Below, piece by piece: positions 45,188 to 54,309 of a DNA stretch of 64,000 nucleotides. How positions within the stretch are numbered: the first letter of the stretch is position 1; the number at the start of each line of letters is the position of its first letter. The notes under the pieces are model-generated. The model did no database searches. It was not told the origin of the DNA and saw only the letters and a program-made list of their open reading frames with translations. Origin of the DNA: Bacteroidota bacterium (GTDB taxonomy: Bacteria > Bacteroidota > Ignavibacteria > Ignavibacteriales > Melioribacteraceae); the NCBI GenBank assembly GCA_023397505.1, contig JAEWUC010000008.1, forward strand, positions 1 to 64,000. The letters run 5' to 3'. A program made the translations under genes and the position numbers.

Positions 45188-45230
45188 CCGTTAATTCTTC
45201 ACTCTACGCTTTACATTCTTCACTCAATAC
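45188..45230. repeat. ATTCTTCACTC repeats in convergent gap
   Basis: The gap contains AATTCTTCACTCTACGC and then ACATTCTTCACTCAATACTC. Nearly the same sequence forms one arm of the hairpin at 31822-31861. Both copies lie in short gaps between convergent genes. Confidence 0.45.
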
Positions 45231-46151
45231 TCATTTATGATTTTTGATCAAGCCAACTTCAGGGCACTTGTTGCATTCGAATTGTAACGTGATGTGATGA
45301 ATTCCGAATTTATTGTGAAGTGATTTTTCGATTCTTTCTCTCAGCAAATCGCTTTCGCTGATTTTCATATCGTTAATATTTACATGTGCTTCCAAGTGAA
45401 CATCATTATCGCCGACCATCCACAAATGAATGTGGTGAATATTTTCCACTTCTTCAAATTCCTCAACTTCCTTTTGAATATCCCCAATTGAAATATCTAG
45501 CGGTGCACCTTCCATTAAAACATGAATGGCTTCCATTAAAATCGTGTAGCTTTCTCTAATAATATAGATCCCGATCAAAACAGTTAACAGCGGATCAATC
45601 CAGTTAATGTTCCAAATTGCTATTGCAACTCCGCCCGCAATTACCGCCACCGAAGAAACGGTATCGCCAAACAAATGCAAATACGCCGAGCGGATATTTA
45701 AACTGTTTTGGGAATCCTTGCGAAGCAAAAGCATCGCGGCAAGATTTGCGATCAACCCGATAACGGCAACAATGCTCATTATTCCTGCTTGAATCGGTTG
45801 TGGATTTTGAAATCTTTCGTATGCTTCGAAGAATAAGTAAATGCAAACGACAATCATCACCACGGAATTGATGACCGCGGCAAGAATTTCCGCGCGCTTT
45901 AATCCGAATGTGTGCTTCATGGAATTACTGCGGAGTTTCAACCTTAAGGCAATATAACTTATAACAATTGAAATACTGTCGCTGAAATTATGAAGCGCGT
46001 CGGAGATTAGCGCCAGACTGCCGGATATAATTCCGCCGACAATTTGCGCGGTAGTAATAAACATGTTCAGCGCAATCGTAAAGAGCAGCCGCCCTTTTAT
46101 CGAATTAACACTTTCCGCGTCGATGTGATTATGTGAATGATTGTGTCCCAA
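45231..46151 (-). CDS. CDF-family zinc/divalent metal exporter (CzcD-like)
   Basis: 306 residues. His-rich start (MGHNHSHNH), six membrane segments, and the tetrahedral metal site as SDALHNFSD in helix 2 and HLFGDTVSS in helix 5, plus a cytoplasmic C-terminal domain (VENIHHIHLWMVGDNDVHLEAHV). It exports Zn2+ or similar ions against protons. Start is TTG 46151. The start is 54 bases from the divergent dGTPase gene. Confidence 0.93.
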   Translation of the reverse strand: MGHNHSHNHIDAESVNSIKGRLLFTIALNMFITTAQIVGGIISGSLALISDALHNFSDSISIVISYIALRLKLRSNSMKHTFGLKRAEILAAVINSVVMIVVCIYLFFEAYERFQNPQPIQAGIMSIVAVIGLIANLAAMLLLRKDSQNSLNIRSAYLHLFGDTVSSVAVIAGGVAIAIWNINWIDPLLTVLIGIYIIRESYTILMEAIHVLMEGAPLDISIGDIQKEVEEFEEVENIHHIHLWMVGDNDVHLEAHVNINDMKISESDLLRERIEKSLHNKFGIHHITLQFECNKCPEVGLIKNHK

Positions 46152-46205
46152 ATTTATTTATTTCTTAAATTGCTTTTGATTTCTACAAAAATCCGAATCA
46201 TACTT

Positions 46206-47474
46206 ATGAAAAACAAATTTTACACAGAATTTGATTTTGCAAGAATAAAAGAAAGCCCGCGCGATAATGATTACAGGTCTCCATTCCAAATTGACCGCGA
46301 TAGAATAATTCATTCATCCGAATTTCGCCGGCTTCAAGGCAAAACGCAGGTTTTTTTGCCCGGCGAATATGATTTTTACAGAACACGGCTTACGCATTCA
46401 ATTGAAGTAGCGCAGATCGGGCGCTCTATTTGTAATTATCTTCAATCAAAAGAAAAAAATTTTTTTGATGAAGAATATTTTATCGACCCGGATTTGGTGG
46501 AAGCAATTTGTTTAACCCATGATCTCGGTCATCCGCCCTTTGGTCATGCGGGTGAACGGGTTTTGCATAAGATGATGAATACATACGGCGGCTTTGAAGG
46601 CAATGCACAAACCTTAAGATTGGTAACTGAAAATTTGTACCGCGACGATGACCGGCACCGCGGCATGAACCCTACACGCGCTTTCCTCGATGGTATTTTA
46701 AAATACAAAGCCACTTTCTCGCAATTTAAAAATCCCGAAAACCATTTTATTTACGACGAACAGAAAAAATATATTGCATTTGTTTTCGATGAAAAGAATT
46801 ACAAAAATGAATTTTCTTCACCGGATAAGTTTAACAAATTTCAAAGTATCGAATGCCAGATTATGGATTGGGCGGATGACACGGCTTATGCAATTAACGA
46901 TTTAGTTGACAGTATTTCCGGGGGATTTATTAACATTGCAAAACTTGCCGCATGGCAGCGCGAAAAAAAATTAAATGACTTTCAAAACGCCATTGTCGAA
47001 GAAATGATTTCCTGGATTAAGAAAGGAAATTACAAACCTAAGTTCGGTGCACAGATTGGTCAGTTTGTACTTGCATGCGGAATTAAAAAGCGTAAAACTT
47101 TCCTCGATAAAAAAACCAACCGGTATAAATATGAATTGACGATTGATAAAGAAGTATTTCAAAAAGCGCAGATTTATAAAAAAATCTCTGTTGATCTTGT
47201 TTTCAGGTCGGCACAACTCCATCAGATTGAGTTTAAAGGCAACAGCATGCTCGAAAAAGTTTTTAAACTTTTTGAAGCTAACTATATCTCATCAATCAAA
47301 AATTTCAAACTGCTGCCGGACTTTAACGATAAACTGGTTCGTTCAGAAAAAAACAAAATTGCCCGCGCAAGAATTGTCTGCGATTATATTTCCGGCGCAA
47401 CGGATTCATACGCAATGCGAACTTATAGAAGATTATTTGATCCCGAATACAGCGTTTTAAATGAGCTTGCTTAA
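46206..47474 (+). CDS. dgt: dGTP triphosphohydrolase-like HD protein
   Basis: 422 residues from ATG 46206 (longer frames begin inside the CDF gene). HD motifs: His64 (RLTHSIEVAQ), His105-Asp106 (LTHDLGHPPFGH), and the later Asp in QIMDWADDTAYA. It hydrolyses dGTP or other dNTPs to the nucleoside and triphosphate and is linked to nucleotide control and phage resistance in other bacteria. Confidence 0.93.
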   Translation: MKNKFYTEFDFARIKESPRDNDYRSPFQIDRDRIIHSSEFRRLQGKTQVFLPGEYDFYRTRLTHSIEVAQIGRSICNYLQSKEKNFFDEEYFIDPDLVEAICLTHDLGHPPFGHAGERVLHKMMNTYGGFEGNAQTLRLVTENLYRDDDRHRGMNPTRAFLDGILKYKATFSQFKNPENHFIYDEQKKYIAFVFDEKNYKNEFSSPDKFNKFQSIECQIMDWADDTAYAINDLVDSISGGFINIAKLAAWQREKKLNDFQNAIVEEMISWIKKGNYKPKFGAQIGQFVLACGIKKRKTFLDKKTNRYKYELTIDKEVFQKAQIYKKISVDLVFRSAQLHQIEFKGNSMLEKVFKLFEANYISSIKNFKLLPDFNDKLVRSEKNKIARARIVCDYISGATDSYAMRTYRRLFDPEYSVLNELA

Positions 47475-47494
47475 AAATATTTTGTGAAGAAATT

Positions 47495-48694
47495 ATGGAT
47501 AATATTTATTCTGATGAACAAAGATATTACCGCTTAATCCACTATTTGACGGATTACATTTACACGGTTAAGATCGAAAAAGGAAAAGCCATAGATACAT
47601 ATCACGGTCCGGGCTGTTATGCAATTACCGGATATACGTCCGAGGATTATGTGAAAAATCCCGAACTATGGTATAAAATGGTTCATTCCGATGACCGCGC
47701 AGCAGTATTAGATCAAGCGGTGAGGGCTTTAACCGGCAAAGATGTAGAGCCGCTTGAACACAGAATAATTCACCGCGACGGTTTTATCCGTTGGGTTCGC
47801 AACACAATTGTTCTATCAAAAGACAAAAACGGCAATGTACTTTATTACGACGGTTTGATTAACGACATCACAGATTTGAAAGTTGCCGAACTGCTTGCAG
47901 CTTCTAAACAGAACCAATTGATACAAGCCGATAAAATGGTTGCACTCGGTACAATGGTAAGCGGCATTGCGCACGAAATCAATAACCCGAATAATTTTAT
48001 TTTACTCAACGCGCAATTTTTGCAAAAAGTCTGGAATGATATTCAGCCGATTTTAAAAGAATATTACGAAAATCAGGGAGACTTTTTTATTGCCGGAATT
48101 CCTTACGGCAGCGCAAAAGATAAAATGGAAAAATCCATTGAAAGCATACTTGACGGTACAATGCGCATTCAAAAAATAACAAGAAGTTTAACAGATTTTG
48201 CGCGAAAGGATTCCGGCGAGCTCGATCAGGAAGTTGATCTCAACAAGGTTGTTGAAGGAGCAATTATAATTACACAGAACTTAACAAAAAAATCAACCGA
48301 TAAATTTCTTGTGAATTACAACCGTTCAACTCCGTTGATTAGGGGCAACATGCAGCAACTCGAACAAGTTCTGATAAATTTAATCAGCAATGCTTGTCAA
48401 TCGTTAACAAATAAAAATCAATATATAATTATTTCCGTTCTTCACGATGACGAAAAGAACACCGCAACAATCGAAATAAAAGACGAAGGAACCGGTATCG
48501 ATGAAGAAAATTTAAAATACATTTTCGATCCGTTCTTCACCACAAAAAGAAATTCCGGCGGAACGGGTTTGGGACTTTACATTTCATACAATATTGTTAA
48601 AAGTCACGGCGGAGAACTTATTTTAAAAAGCATCAAGGGAAAAGGAACAACATTTCAAATTGTTCTTCCAACAAAAAACAATCGGAGATTATAA
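47495..48694 (+). CDS. Soluble PAS-domain sensor histidine kinase
   Basis: 399 residues with no membrane segment. One PAS domain (about 15-128; GPGCYAITGYTSEDYVKNPELW, HRDGFIRWV), then H-box with His160 (VSGIAHEINNPNNFI) and the ATPase (NLISNACQSL, DEGTGID, GTGLGLYISYNI). It should sense a cytoplasmic cue. The response regulator starts at its stop codon (TAATG), so they are a pair. Confidence 0.92.
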   Translation: MDNIYSDEQRYYRLIHYLTDYIYTVKIEKGKAIDTYHGPGCYAITGYTSEDYVKNPELWYKMVHSDDRAAVLDQAVRALTGKDVEPLEHRIIHRDGFIRWVRNTIVLSKDKNGNVLYYDGLINDITDLKVAELLAASKQNQLIQADKMVALGTMVSGIAHEINNPNNFILLNAQFLQKVWNDIQPILKEYYENQGDFFIAGIPYGSAKDKMEKSIESILDGTMRIQKITRSLTDFARKDSGELDQEVDLNKVVEGAIIITQNLTKKSTDKFLVNYNRSTPLIRGNMQQLEQVLINLISNACQSLTNKNQYIIISVLHDDEKNTATIEIKDEGTGIDEENLKYIFDPFFTTKRNSGGTGLGLYISYNIVKSHGGELILKSIKGKGTTFQIVLPTKNNRRL

Positions 48695-50115
48695 TGGGCG
48701 CGGCAATTTACCCGGAACACCCGGTACTGCTTGTTGACGACGAACAGCATTTTTTATTCAGCGCTGAAACCGCGCTAACAACAAACGGCATTAATAATGT
48801 CGTAATTCAAAACGACAGCACAAAAGTTTTGGATATGCTGGAGGAAAAAGAATTTTCACTGGTTGTTCTAGATATGAACATGCCGAACCTATCCGGAATT
48901 GAGCTGTTGCCTTTGATAGTTGAAAAGCATCCAAACATGCCGGTAATAATTTTAACCGCAGTAAACGATGTTGAAAGCGCGGTTAAATGTATTAAAGCCG
49001 GGGCTTTCAATTATATTTTAAAACCGGTTGACGATACACGCCTTGTAACAACAATACGAGGCGGATTGAACCTGCGGGAAATTAGAAATGAAAACAGTAG
49101 GCTTAAGGATTATCTTTTAAAAGATAAACTAGAAAATCCCGATGTCTTTTCGGAAATAATTACGAAAAGCAATTCGATGCGTGCGATATTTAAATATATT
49201 GAAGCAATTGCGAAATCTCCTTTACCTGTTTTAATTACGGGCGAAACCGGTGCGGGCAAAGAAATGATTGCAAAATCAATTCATAAATTGAGCGGAAGGC
49301 CGGGTGAACATATTTCCTTAAACGTTGCCGGTGTTGACGATAATTTATTTTCAGATACTTTGTTTGGCCACAAGAAAGGAGCTTTTACAGGGGCGGAACA
49401 GGATCGCAAAGGAATGATTGAACAAGCCGAAAAGGGAACTCTGTTTCTTGATGAAATCGGCGACCTAAGTTTGGAATCGCAGGTAAAATTATTGCGGCTG
49501 ATTCAGGATGGAAAATATTTTCCGCTTGGCTCCGATATGGCAAAACTAGCGGATGTCCGCATTGTTTGCGCAACCAACGTTGATATCGATTCTATGAAAA
49601 ACAAAAATGAATTCAGAAAGGATTTGTACTATCGTTTACAAACTCATCACATTCACATTCCACCTCTAAGAGAAAGAAAGAACGATATTCCTTTTTTGAT
49701 AAATCATTTTTTAGAAAAGGCTGCAAAGCAGTTAAACAAAAAGAAACCGACTCCGCCCAAAGAACTTTTCTCGTTGCTTTCAAATTATAATTTTCCCGGC
49801 AACATACGCGAACTTGAAGGAATTATTTTCGATGCGGTGAGCGTACATAGATCGGGGATACTTTCGCTAGAACCGATTCGCGAAAAAATATTTCCTAAAA
49901 TGAAAGCGGCTGATTTTCAAAATTTAGACACCGCTCATCAAGAGGAGAAAATAATTTTTACAGACCAACTTCCAACATTAAAAGAAACAGAAGACGCAAT
50001 AATTAATGAAGCATTGAAACGTGCCGATGGAAATCAAACCATCGCCGCAGATATTCTTGGCATAAGCAGGCGTGCTTTAAATAATAGATTATCCCGCAAG
50101 AATCACGAAGAATAG
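48694..50115 (+). CDS. NtrC-family sigma-54 response regulator
   Basis: 473 residues. Receiver with Asp60 (VVLDMNMP); AAA+ domain with Walker A GETGAGKE (183-190), the GAFTGA loop (229-234) that contacts sigma-54, Walker B TLFLDEIGD; C-terminal Fis-type helix-turn-helix (TIAADILGISRRALNNRL). It activates sigma-54 promoters from enhancer sites. A likely target is immediately downstream (promoter 50334-50349). Confidence 0.95.
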   Translation: MGAAIYPEHPVLLVDDEQHFLFSAETALTTNGINNVVIQNDSTKVLDMLEEKEFSLVVLDMNMPNLSGIELLPLIVEKHPNMPVIILTAVNDVESAVKCIKAGAFNYILKPVDDTRLVTTIRGGLNLREIRNENSRLKDYLLKDKLENPDVFSEIITKSNSMRAIFKYIEAIAKSPLPVLITGETGAGKEMIAKSIHKLSGRPGEHISLNVAGVDDNLFSDTLFGHKKGAFTGAEQDRKGMIEQAEKGTLFLDEIGDLSLESQVKLLRLIQDGKYFPLGSDMAKLADVRIVCATNVDIDSMKNKNEFRKDLYYRLQTHHIHIPPLRERKNDIPFLINHFLEKAAKQLNKKKPTPPKELFSLLSNYNFPGNIRELEGIIFDAVSVHRSGILSLEPIREKIFPKMKAADFQNLDTAHQEEKIIFTDQLPTLKETEDAIINEALKRADGNQTIAADILGISRRALNNRLSRKNHEE

Positions 50116-50146
50116 AATCCCAAAACAATTCTTTGGTATGGATTAA

Positions 50147-50263
50147 AAAGGATGCCACATTTTTGCAAAGTCCACAAAACTTCCAAAAGATTATTTGTTA
50201 GTAAAAACAAAGCATTTAATAGGACTTGTTGTGTTGTTTGTGAAGTTTTGTGGCACTCCTTTT
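50147..50263. promoter_or_regulatory. Inverted repeats, probable enhancer sites for the sigma-54 activator
   Basis: CCACAAAACTTC (50172-50183) and its exact inverse GAAGTTTTGTGG (50242-50253) are 58 bases apart. Outside them, AAAAGGATGCCACA (50147-50160) is matched by TGTGGCACTCCTTTT (50249-50263) with one extra base. The arrangement, about 100-190 bases before the predicted transcription start, fits an NtrC-type upstream enhancer. It could also fold as a long RNA hairpin after the regulator gene. Confidence 0.55.
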
Positions 50264-50333
50264 AAAACTAAGATTAAAGCGATTTTCAACCTAACTTATA
50301 TTAATAAAACAACTTACGAGATCTGCTATTCTT

Positions 50334-50349
50334 TGGCATTCCGCTTGTT
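50334..50349 (+). promoter_or_regulatory. Sigma-54 promoter (-24/-12) of the secreted protein gene
   Basis: TGGCATTCCGCTTGTT matches the consensus TGGCAY-N5-TTGCW except for T in place of C at the -12 pair. The GG and the -12 element are the required 10 bases apart. It lies 41 bases before ATG 50390. Confidence 0.65.
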
Positions 50350-50389
50350 ATAATAGAAGCAAGTTAAACATTAATCATGAGGTGATACA

Positions 50390-50803
50390 ATGAAAGCAGT
50401 TACAATGAAAAGTATGGTAGTTTTTTTACTGTTAGCTTTTTCTGCCACTATCTTTGCACAGACTCCCAAAAACGAACAGTTATTGAATAAAGCGAAAGTA
50501 AATTACCTTCGCACCCTCAACAGCGACTACAATTCAATTGTCGAATCTTCAATCTTCATTACAATGGAATTGAAAAACAGATTTCCCGAAGCTGATTTCG
50601 GCAAACTTGTTGACAAATTAAATGAACTTGCTGTTGAAGGCAACGCGCCAACCGTAAGATATAAAGCCCAGTTGGCAAGTCTATATATTAATTTTCACGG
50701 AATGTTTTCCGATATTCAATTTTCCGACAAAGAAAACCCTGAAAAATATTTCAAAGAGATTTCCGATAGACTTACACAATTTCCGGTTGCAGTTAACAAC
50801 TAA
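50390..50803 (+). CDS. Small secreted helical protein, likely sigma-54 target
   Basis: 137 residues, with GAGGTGA before ATG 50390. Signal peptide ends IFAQ. The mature 110 residues are helical with HEAT-like character (LNKAKVNYLRTLNSDYNSIVESSIFITMELK, TVRYKAQLASLYI). No enzyme motif. Because a sigma-54 promoter and activator directly precede it, it is probably made on a specific signal. Function unknown. Confidence 0.7.
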   Translation: MKAVTMKSMVVFLLLAFSATIFAQTPKNEQLLNKAKVNYLRTLNSDYNSIVESSIFITMELKNRFPEADFGKLVDKLNELAVEGNAPTVRYKAQLASLYINFHGMFSDIQFSDKENPEKYFKEISDRLTQFPVAVNN

Positions 50804-50833
50804 GATTGAAACGGGATTGTTCTAAGTATCATA

Positions 50834-50893
50834 CCCGGACTTGTATAGGATTTTAACAAAAGTTTTCATGGGCCTCCTATATACAAGTTCGGG
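50834..50893. terminator. Long hairpin after the secreted protein gene
   Basis: CCCGGACTTGTATAGGA (50834-50850) pairs with TCCTATATACAAGTTCGGG (50875-50893), one G-T pair and a two-base bulge, loop about 24 bases. There is no strong T-run, so it could be a terminator, mRNA stabiliser or processed RNA. Confidence 0.5.
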
Positions 50894-50919
50894 TTGATCT
50901 TTTAAAAGGACAGCTTTTT

Positions 50920-52140
50920 TTATTTTAAACCCACCAAAACATCATCGATACTTTTTACATTTTCGAAAAGAGTTAACAATTTCATCAATACTGAATCAAC
51001 AATGGAATCCGGGCAAGATGCCCCGCTTGTAATTGCTATTGTAACGAGATTTTGGGGAGGGATAAAATCTTTGGTTATTTTTTCCGAATGAACTCGAAGA
51101 TCAAAATGTTTTATTTCGTTTGATGAAATTATTTTATCGGAATCTGAAATGAAAAACGTACTGAACTTTTGCTCCAGAAGTTCGACAAGATGCGAAGTAT
51201 TGGAGCTGTTATAACCGCCGACAACAAACGCCAAGTCTGCTTCTTCGTTTAATAATCCTATTGTTGCCGATTGATTATCGTTTGTAGCGTAACATAAAGT
51301 ATCGCGCGTATCTGCAAAATGCTCTTTAATATTTTCAGTACCGTATTTTTGCAGCATTGCTTTTTTCAAAAGATCGGCAATCGCTTGTGTTTCGGAAGCA
51401 AGCATAGTGGTTTGATTTACAACGCCGATTTTTTCCAAATCTTTTTGAACATCAAACCCCCTCGAATATTTGCCTTCAAATAAAGCATAAAATTCCATTT
51501 TGCTTGAGTTACCCAAAATAACATTTGCGAGTAAACTTGCCTCGTCTAAATCCCTGACAATAACAGAAGGAGAGTTTTGAATCGTGTGGGAAAAAGTTGC
51601 GCGCGTTTCTTCGTGTTTAGCTTTGCCGTGAATTATTACCGTATAATTTTGTTCGCCTATTTCTTTCGCACGGTTCCAAACTTTTTCAACAAACGGGCAT
51701 GTCGTGTTATACTTTACCGCGTCAATTCCCTTTTCGGCAATAAGCTTTTCAATTTCCAGAGTTGTACCGAATGCAGGAATTATTACTATATCTTCTGAAG
51801 TAATTTCATCCCATTCAATAAAATGTCTCCCGTAATTATCCATTATGAACTTAATTCCGCGGTTTTGCAGATCTTCATTTACAGCAGGGTTGTGAATCAT
51901 CTCGCTTAATAGAAAAATTCTTTTACCGGGATTTTCCTCGACGGTTTTGTATGCAATTTCAATCGCGTTTTCAACACCGTAACAAAATCCGAAATGGCGT
52001 GCTATTAAAAATTTAACCGGGCCGAAATCCAAAACCGTTGGTGAAAAATTCTTCTTACGCGGGTCTTCTGTTTTTCGTAATTCCTTGATTCGCGAAATTA
52101 TAGAGCTTTTATAGTGTTGGGGAATATCAAACTTTTTCAA
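50920..52140 (-). CDS. ispH: 4-hydroxy-3-methylbut-2-enyl diphosphate reductase IspH
   Basis: 406 residues, the long form of IspH. The three iron-sulfur cysteines are Cys53 (FGFCYGVENA), Cys148 (NTTCPF) and Cys376 (SGASCPDS). It makes the last step of the MEP isoprenoid pathway (IPP and DMAPP). Start is TTG 52140 after GGAGAGA, 19 bases after the DUF2911 gene. Confidence 0.95.
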   Translation of the reverse strand: MKKFDIPQHYKSSIISRIKELRKTEDPRKKNFSPTVLDFGPVKFLIARHFGFCYGVENAIEIAYKTVEENPGKRIFLLSEMIHNPAVNEDLQNRGIKFIMDNYGRHFIEWDEITSEDIVIIPAFGTTLEIEKLIAEKGIDAVKYNTTCPFVEKVWNRAKEIGEQNYTVIIHGKAKHEETRATFSHTIQNSPSVIVRDLDEASLLANVILGNSSKMEFYALFEGKYSRGFDVQKDLEKIGVVNQTTMLASETQAIADLLKKAMLQKYGTENIKEHFADTRDTLCYATNDNQSATIGLLNEEADLAFVVGGYNSSNTSHLVELLEQKFSTFFISDSDKIISSNEIKHFDLRVHSEKITKDFIPPQNLVTIAITSGASCPDSIVDSVLMKLLTLFENVKSIDDVLVGLK

Positions 52141-52159
52141 AAATCTCTCCGGTCATTCA

Positions 52160-53006
52160 TCAAAGCTTGTCTTTAATTCTTTTTTCAAGGTAATCAATTT
52201 CGGCAATATGACTTGAGTAATCTGAGTCATTTCTACCGGCATCACGGCAGCGTTCGATTTCTTTTAAAGCGTCAACATATTTCCCGGTAATGTAATAAAG
52301 CCGTGCCTTTTGAAAATAACATGTAAAGTTTCTTGATGTCGAAATTGCTTTGTCAATCCATTCAAACGCTTCGTTAATAAATACCCCGTAATCTGCCGCA
52401 AAACGTGCAGCGACAACATAAACCGAAAAATCATCCGAATTGGTTTTTGAAATTGCTTTCTTAATTCTAGAATATATCTGCTGCGCAAAATCAATTTTCA
52501 CATCAAATGATATTTGAAGTTCTGCCCAGTTCATTACAACATTACACGTTGAATCTGTTAATTCCGGAATTGTAAATTGAAGCCGCTCGGTAAACAAACC
52601 CTTCTCGGGCTTAACTGTAAATCTTAATTGATCTTGTTCCGGTAAATATTCTGTTCCCCAAACCAACGCTTTATTTAAAATTACCGTCCATTCTTTCTCT
52701 TTTGGAATTGTATATATAGAATAAATGCCCGCCGGAACTTTATTGCCGTTTACGTAAACATCGGATGTAAATTTAATACGTGTGGATTCATTGGCGCCCG
52801 TACGCCATACCTCGTTATAAGGAACAAGGCTTCCCCAAATTTTTCTTTCCTTAACGCCCGGTCTGCAATAATTTATTGTGATATCCGTAAAACCAATTGA
52901 CTGCGAAACCGACGCCATTGGACTATAATATGGAATAATATCCTGGGCGTAATAATTTGTTGTTACAACAATTAAAATTAAGTTCATTAAAAAAAACTTT
53001 TTCATT
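52160..53006 (-). CDS. DUF2911 secreted protein with TPR-like tail
   Basis: 281 residues from ATG 53006 (GAGG site). Signal peptide ends YYAQ. DUF2911 region about 25-170: SVSQSIGFTDITINYCRPGVKERKIWG, YNEVWRTGANESTRIKF, PAGIYSIYTIPKEKEWTVILNK. The C-terminus has tetratricopeptide-like helices (WIDKAISTSRNFTCYFQKARLYYITGKYVDALKEIE). Function unknown. Likely co-transcribed with ispH. Confidence 0.85.
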
Positions 53007-53076
53007 TTTACCTCATTTCTCGTACTATACAACAAGGATAATTCCGAGTGATGTATAGTTTTTTTATTCTATGATA

Positions 53077-54252
53077 CTAATCGGCATAAAATTTTTTATT
53101 TTCCATTGCCATTGATTTCAGTAATGGATTAACCCTGTATCTTTCCTCGCCGGATTTTTCATAAAGCAAATTTAGTCTTCGCACAACTTTATCAATGCCG
53201 ATTTCATCCGCCCATTTTAGCGGACCTTTCGAATATTTAAATCCTTTTAGCATTGCAAGGTCAATATCGTGCACAGTTGCAACTTTGGAATAAACAACAG
53301 CCGCGGCTTCGTTTATAAGTACGGAAAGAATTCTAAAAAATATTTCTATCGATATGTTTTCATCTTTATTTATTACTTCATTATCGGTGTGCGGATAAAC
53401 ATAAAAACCTTCGCCGGATTTTCTACCGAGTTTTCCCTCGTCAATTAATTTTTTCTGAATAGGCGATGGTTTAAACCTTTTATCGTATTTGAACTGCTGA
53501 AATATTTCTTCATTCACTTTATAATTTACATCGTTGCCGATCAAATCCATTGTTTCGAACGGACCCATTCTAAACTTGCCGATTTTTTTCATTGCCCAAT
53601 CTATCGTTTGAACGTCCGCGATTTGTTCTTCAAGAATTCTAAGTGCTTCACCGTAATAAGGCAGGGAGACGCGGTTAACAATAAATCCCGGCGAATCTTT
53701 ACAAACAACAGTTGTTTTGTTCCACCCGTCGATTAATTCTTTTGCCGTACGAACAGATTGCTCGCTTGTTAAAAGTCCGCGTACAATTTCTACAAGAGGC
53801 ATTAAAGGTGCGGGATTAAAGAAATGCGCTCCGATCACTCTGCCGGGTTTTTTACATAAAGATGAAATTTCCGTTACCGAGAGCGATGATGTGTTTGTTG
53901 CGAGAATTGTTTCATCCGAAACAAAATGCTCAAGTTCTTCAAACAAATCTTGTTTTGCTTTCAGATCTTCAACTATAGCTTCAATTATAAAGTCGCAGTT
54001 ACGAAATTCGGAAATTGAATCAACGAACCGCGTGCGATCGAAAATATCAAATGCTTCATCGGCTGAAATTATCCCTTTATCAATCAATCTCTTTAGCGAT
54101 GAGTTGATTGTATTTTTTGCTCGTTCCCGCGCATTGGGATGTTCATCGTATAAAAATACTTGATGACCTGCGGCGGCTATTGCTTGCGCAATACCTGCGC
54201 CCATTGTTCCAACACCCGCTACTCCGATAAATATATTTCCGGTTGTTTTCAT
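53077..54252 (-). CDS. 3-hydroxyacyl-CoA dehydrogenase (NAD-dependent)
   Basis: 391 residues. NAD-binding Rossmann domain (VAGVGTMGAGIAQAIAAAGH), catalytic His in IGAHFFNPAPLMPLVEI, then two C-terminal helical domains (DSPGFIVNRVSLPYYGEA; later FKYSKGPLKWADEIG). It oxidises 3-hydroxyacyl-CoA in fatty-acid or butanoate metabolism, or is a hydroxybutyryl-CoA dehydrogenase. The duplicated C-terminal part makes it longer than the 280-residue forms. Confidence 0.92.
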   Translation of the reverse strand: MKTTGNIFIGVAGVGTMGAGIAQAIAAAGHQVFLYDEHPNARERAKNTINSSLKRLIDKGIISADEAFDIFDRTRFVDSISEFRNCDFIIEAIVEDLKAKQDLFEELEHFVSDETILATNTSSLSVTEISSLCKKPGRVIGAHFFNPAPLMPLVEIVRGLLTSEQSVRTAKELIDGWNKTTVVCKDSPGFIVNRVSLPYYGEALRILEEQIADVQTIDWAMKKIGKFRMGPFETMDLIGNDVNYKVNEEIFQQFKYDKRFKPSPIQKKLIDEGKLGRKSGEGFYVYPHTDNEVINKDENISIEIFFRILSVLINEAAAVVYSKVATVHDIDLAMLKGFKYSKGPLKWADEIGIDKVVRRLNLLYEKSGEERYRVNPLLKSMAMENKKFYAD

Positions 54253-54309
54253 CTTGTTTGTTCGTTTGATTTAAAAATACAAAAAGAAAAATCAAAAGGA
54301 ATGGTTTGA

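Noticed and set aside
50249..50270. TGGCACTCC as a second sigma-54 -24 box.
   Set aside because: No -12 TTGC element at the required distance; it belongs to the inverted repeat.
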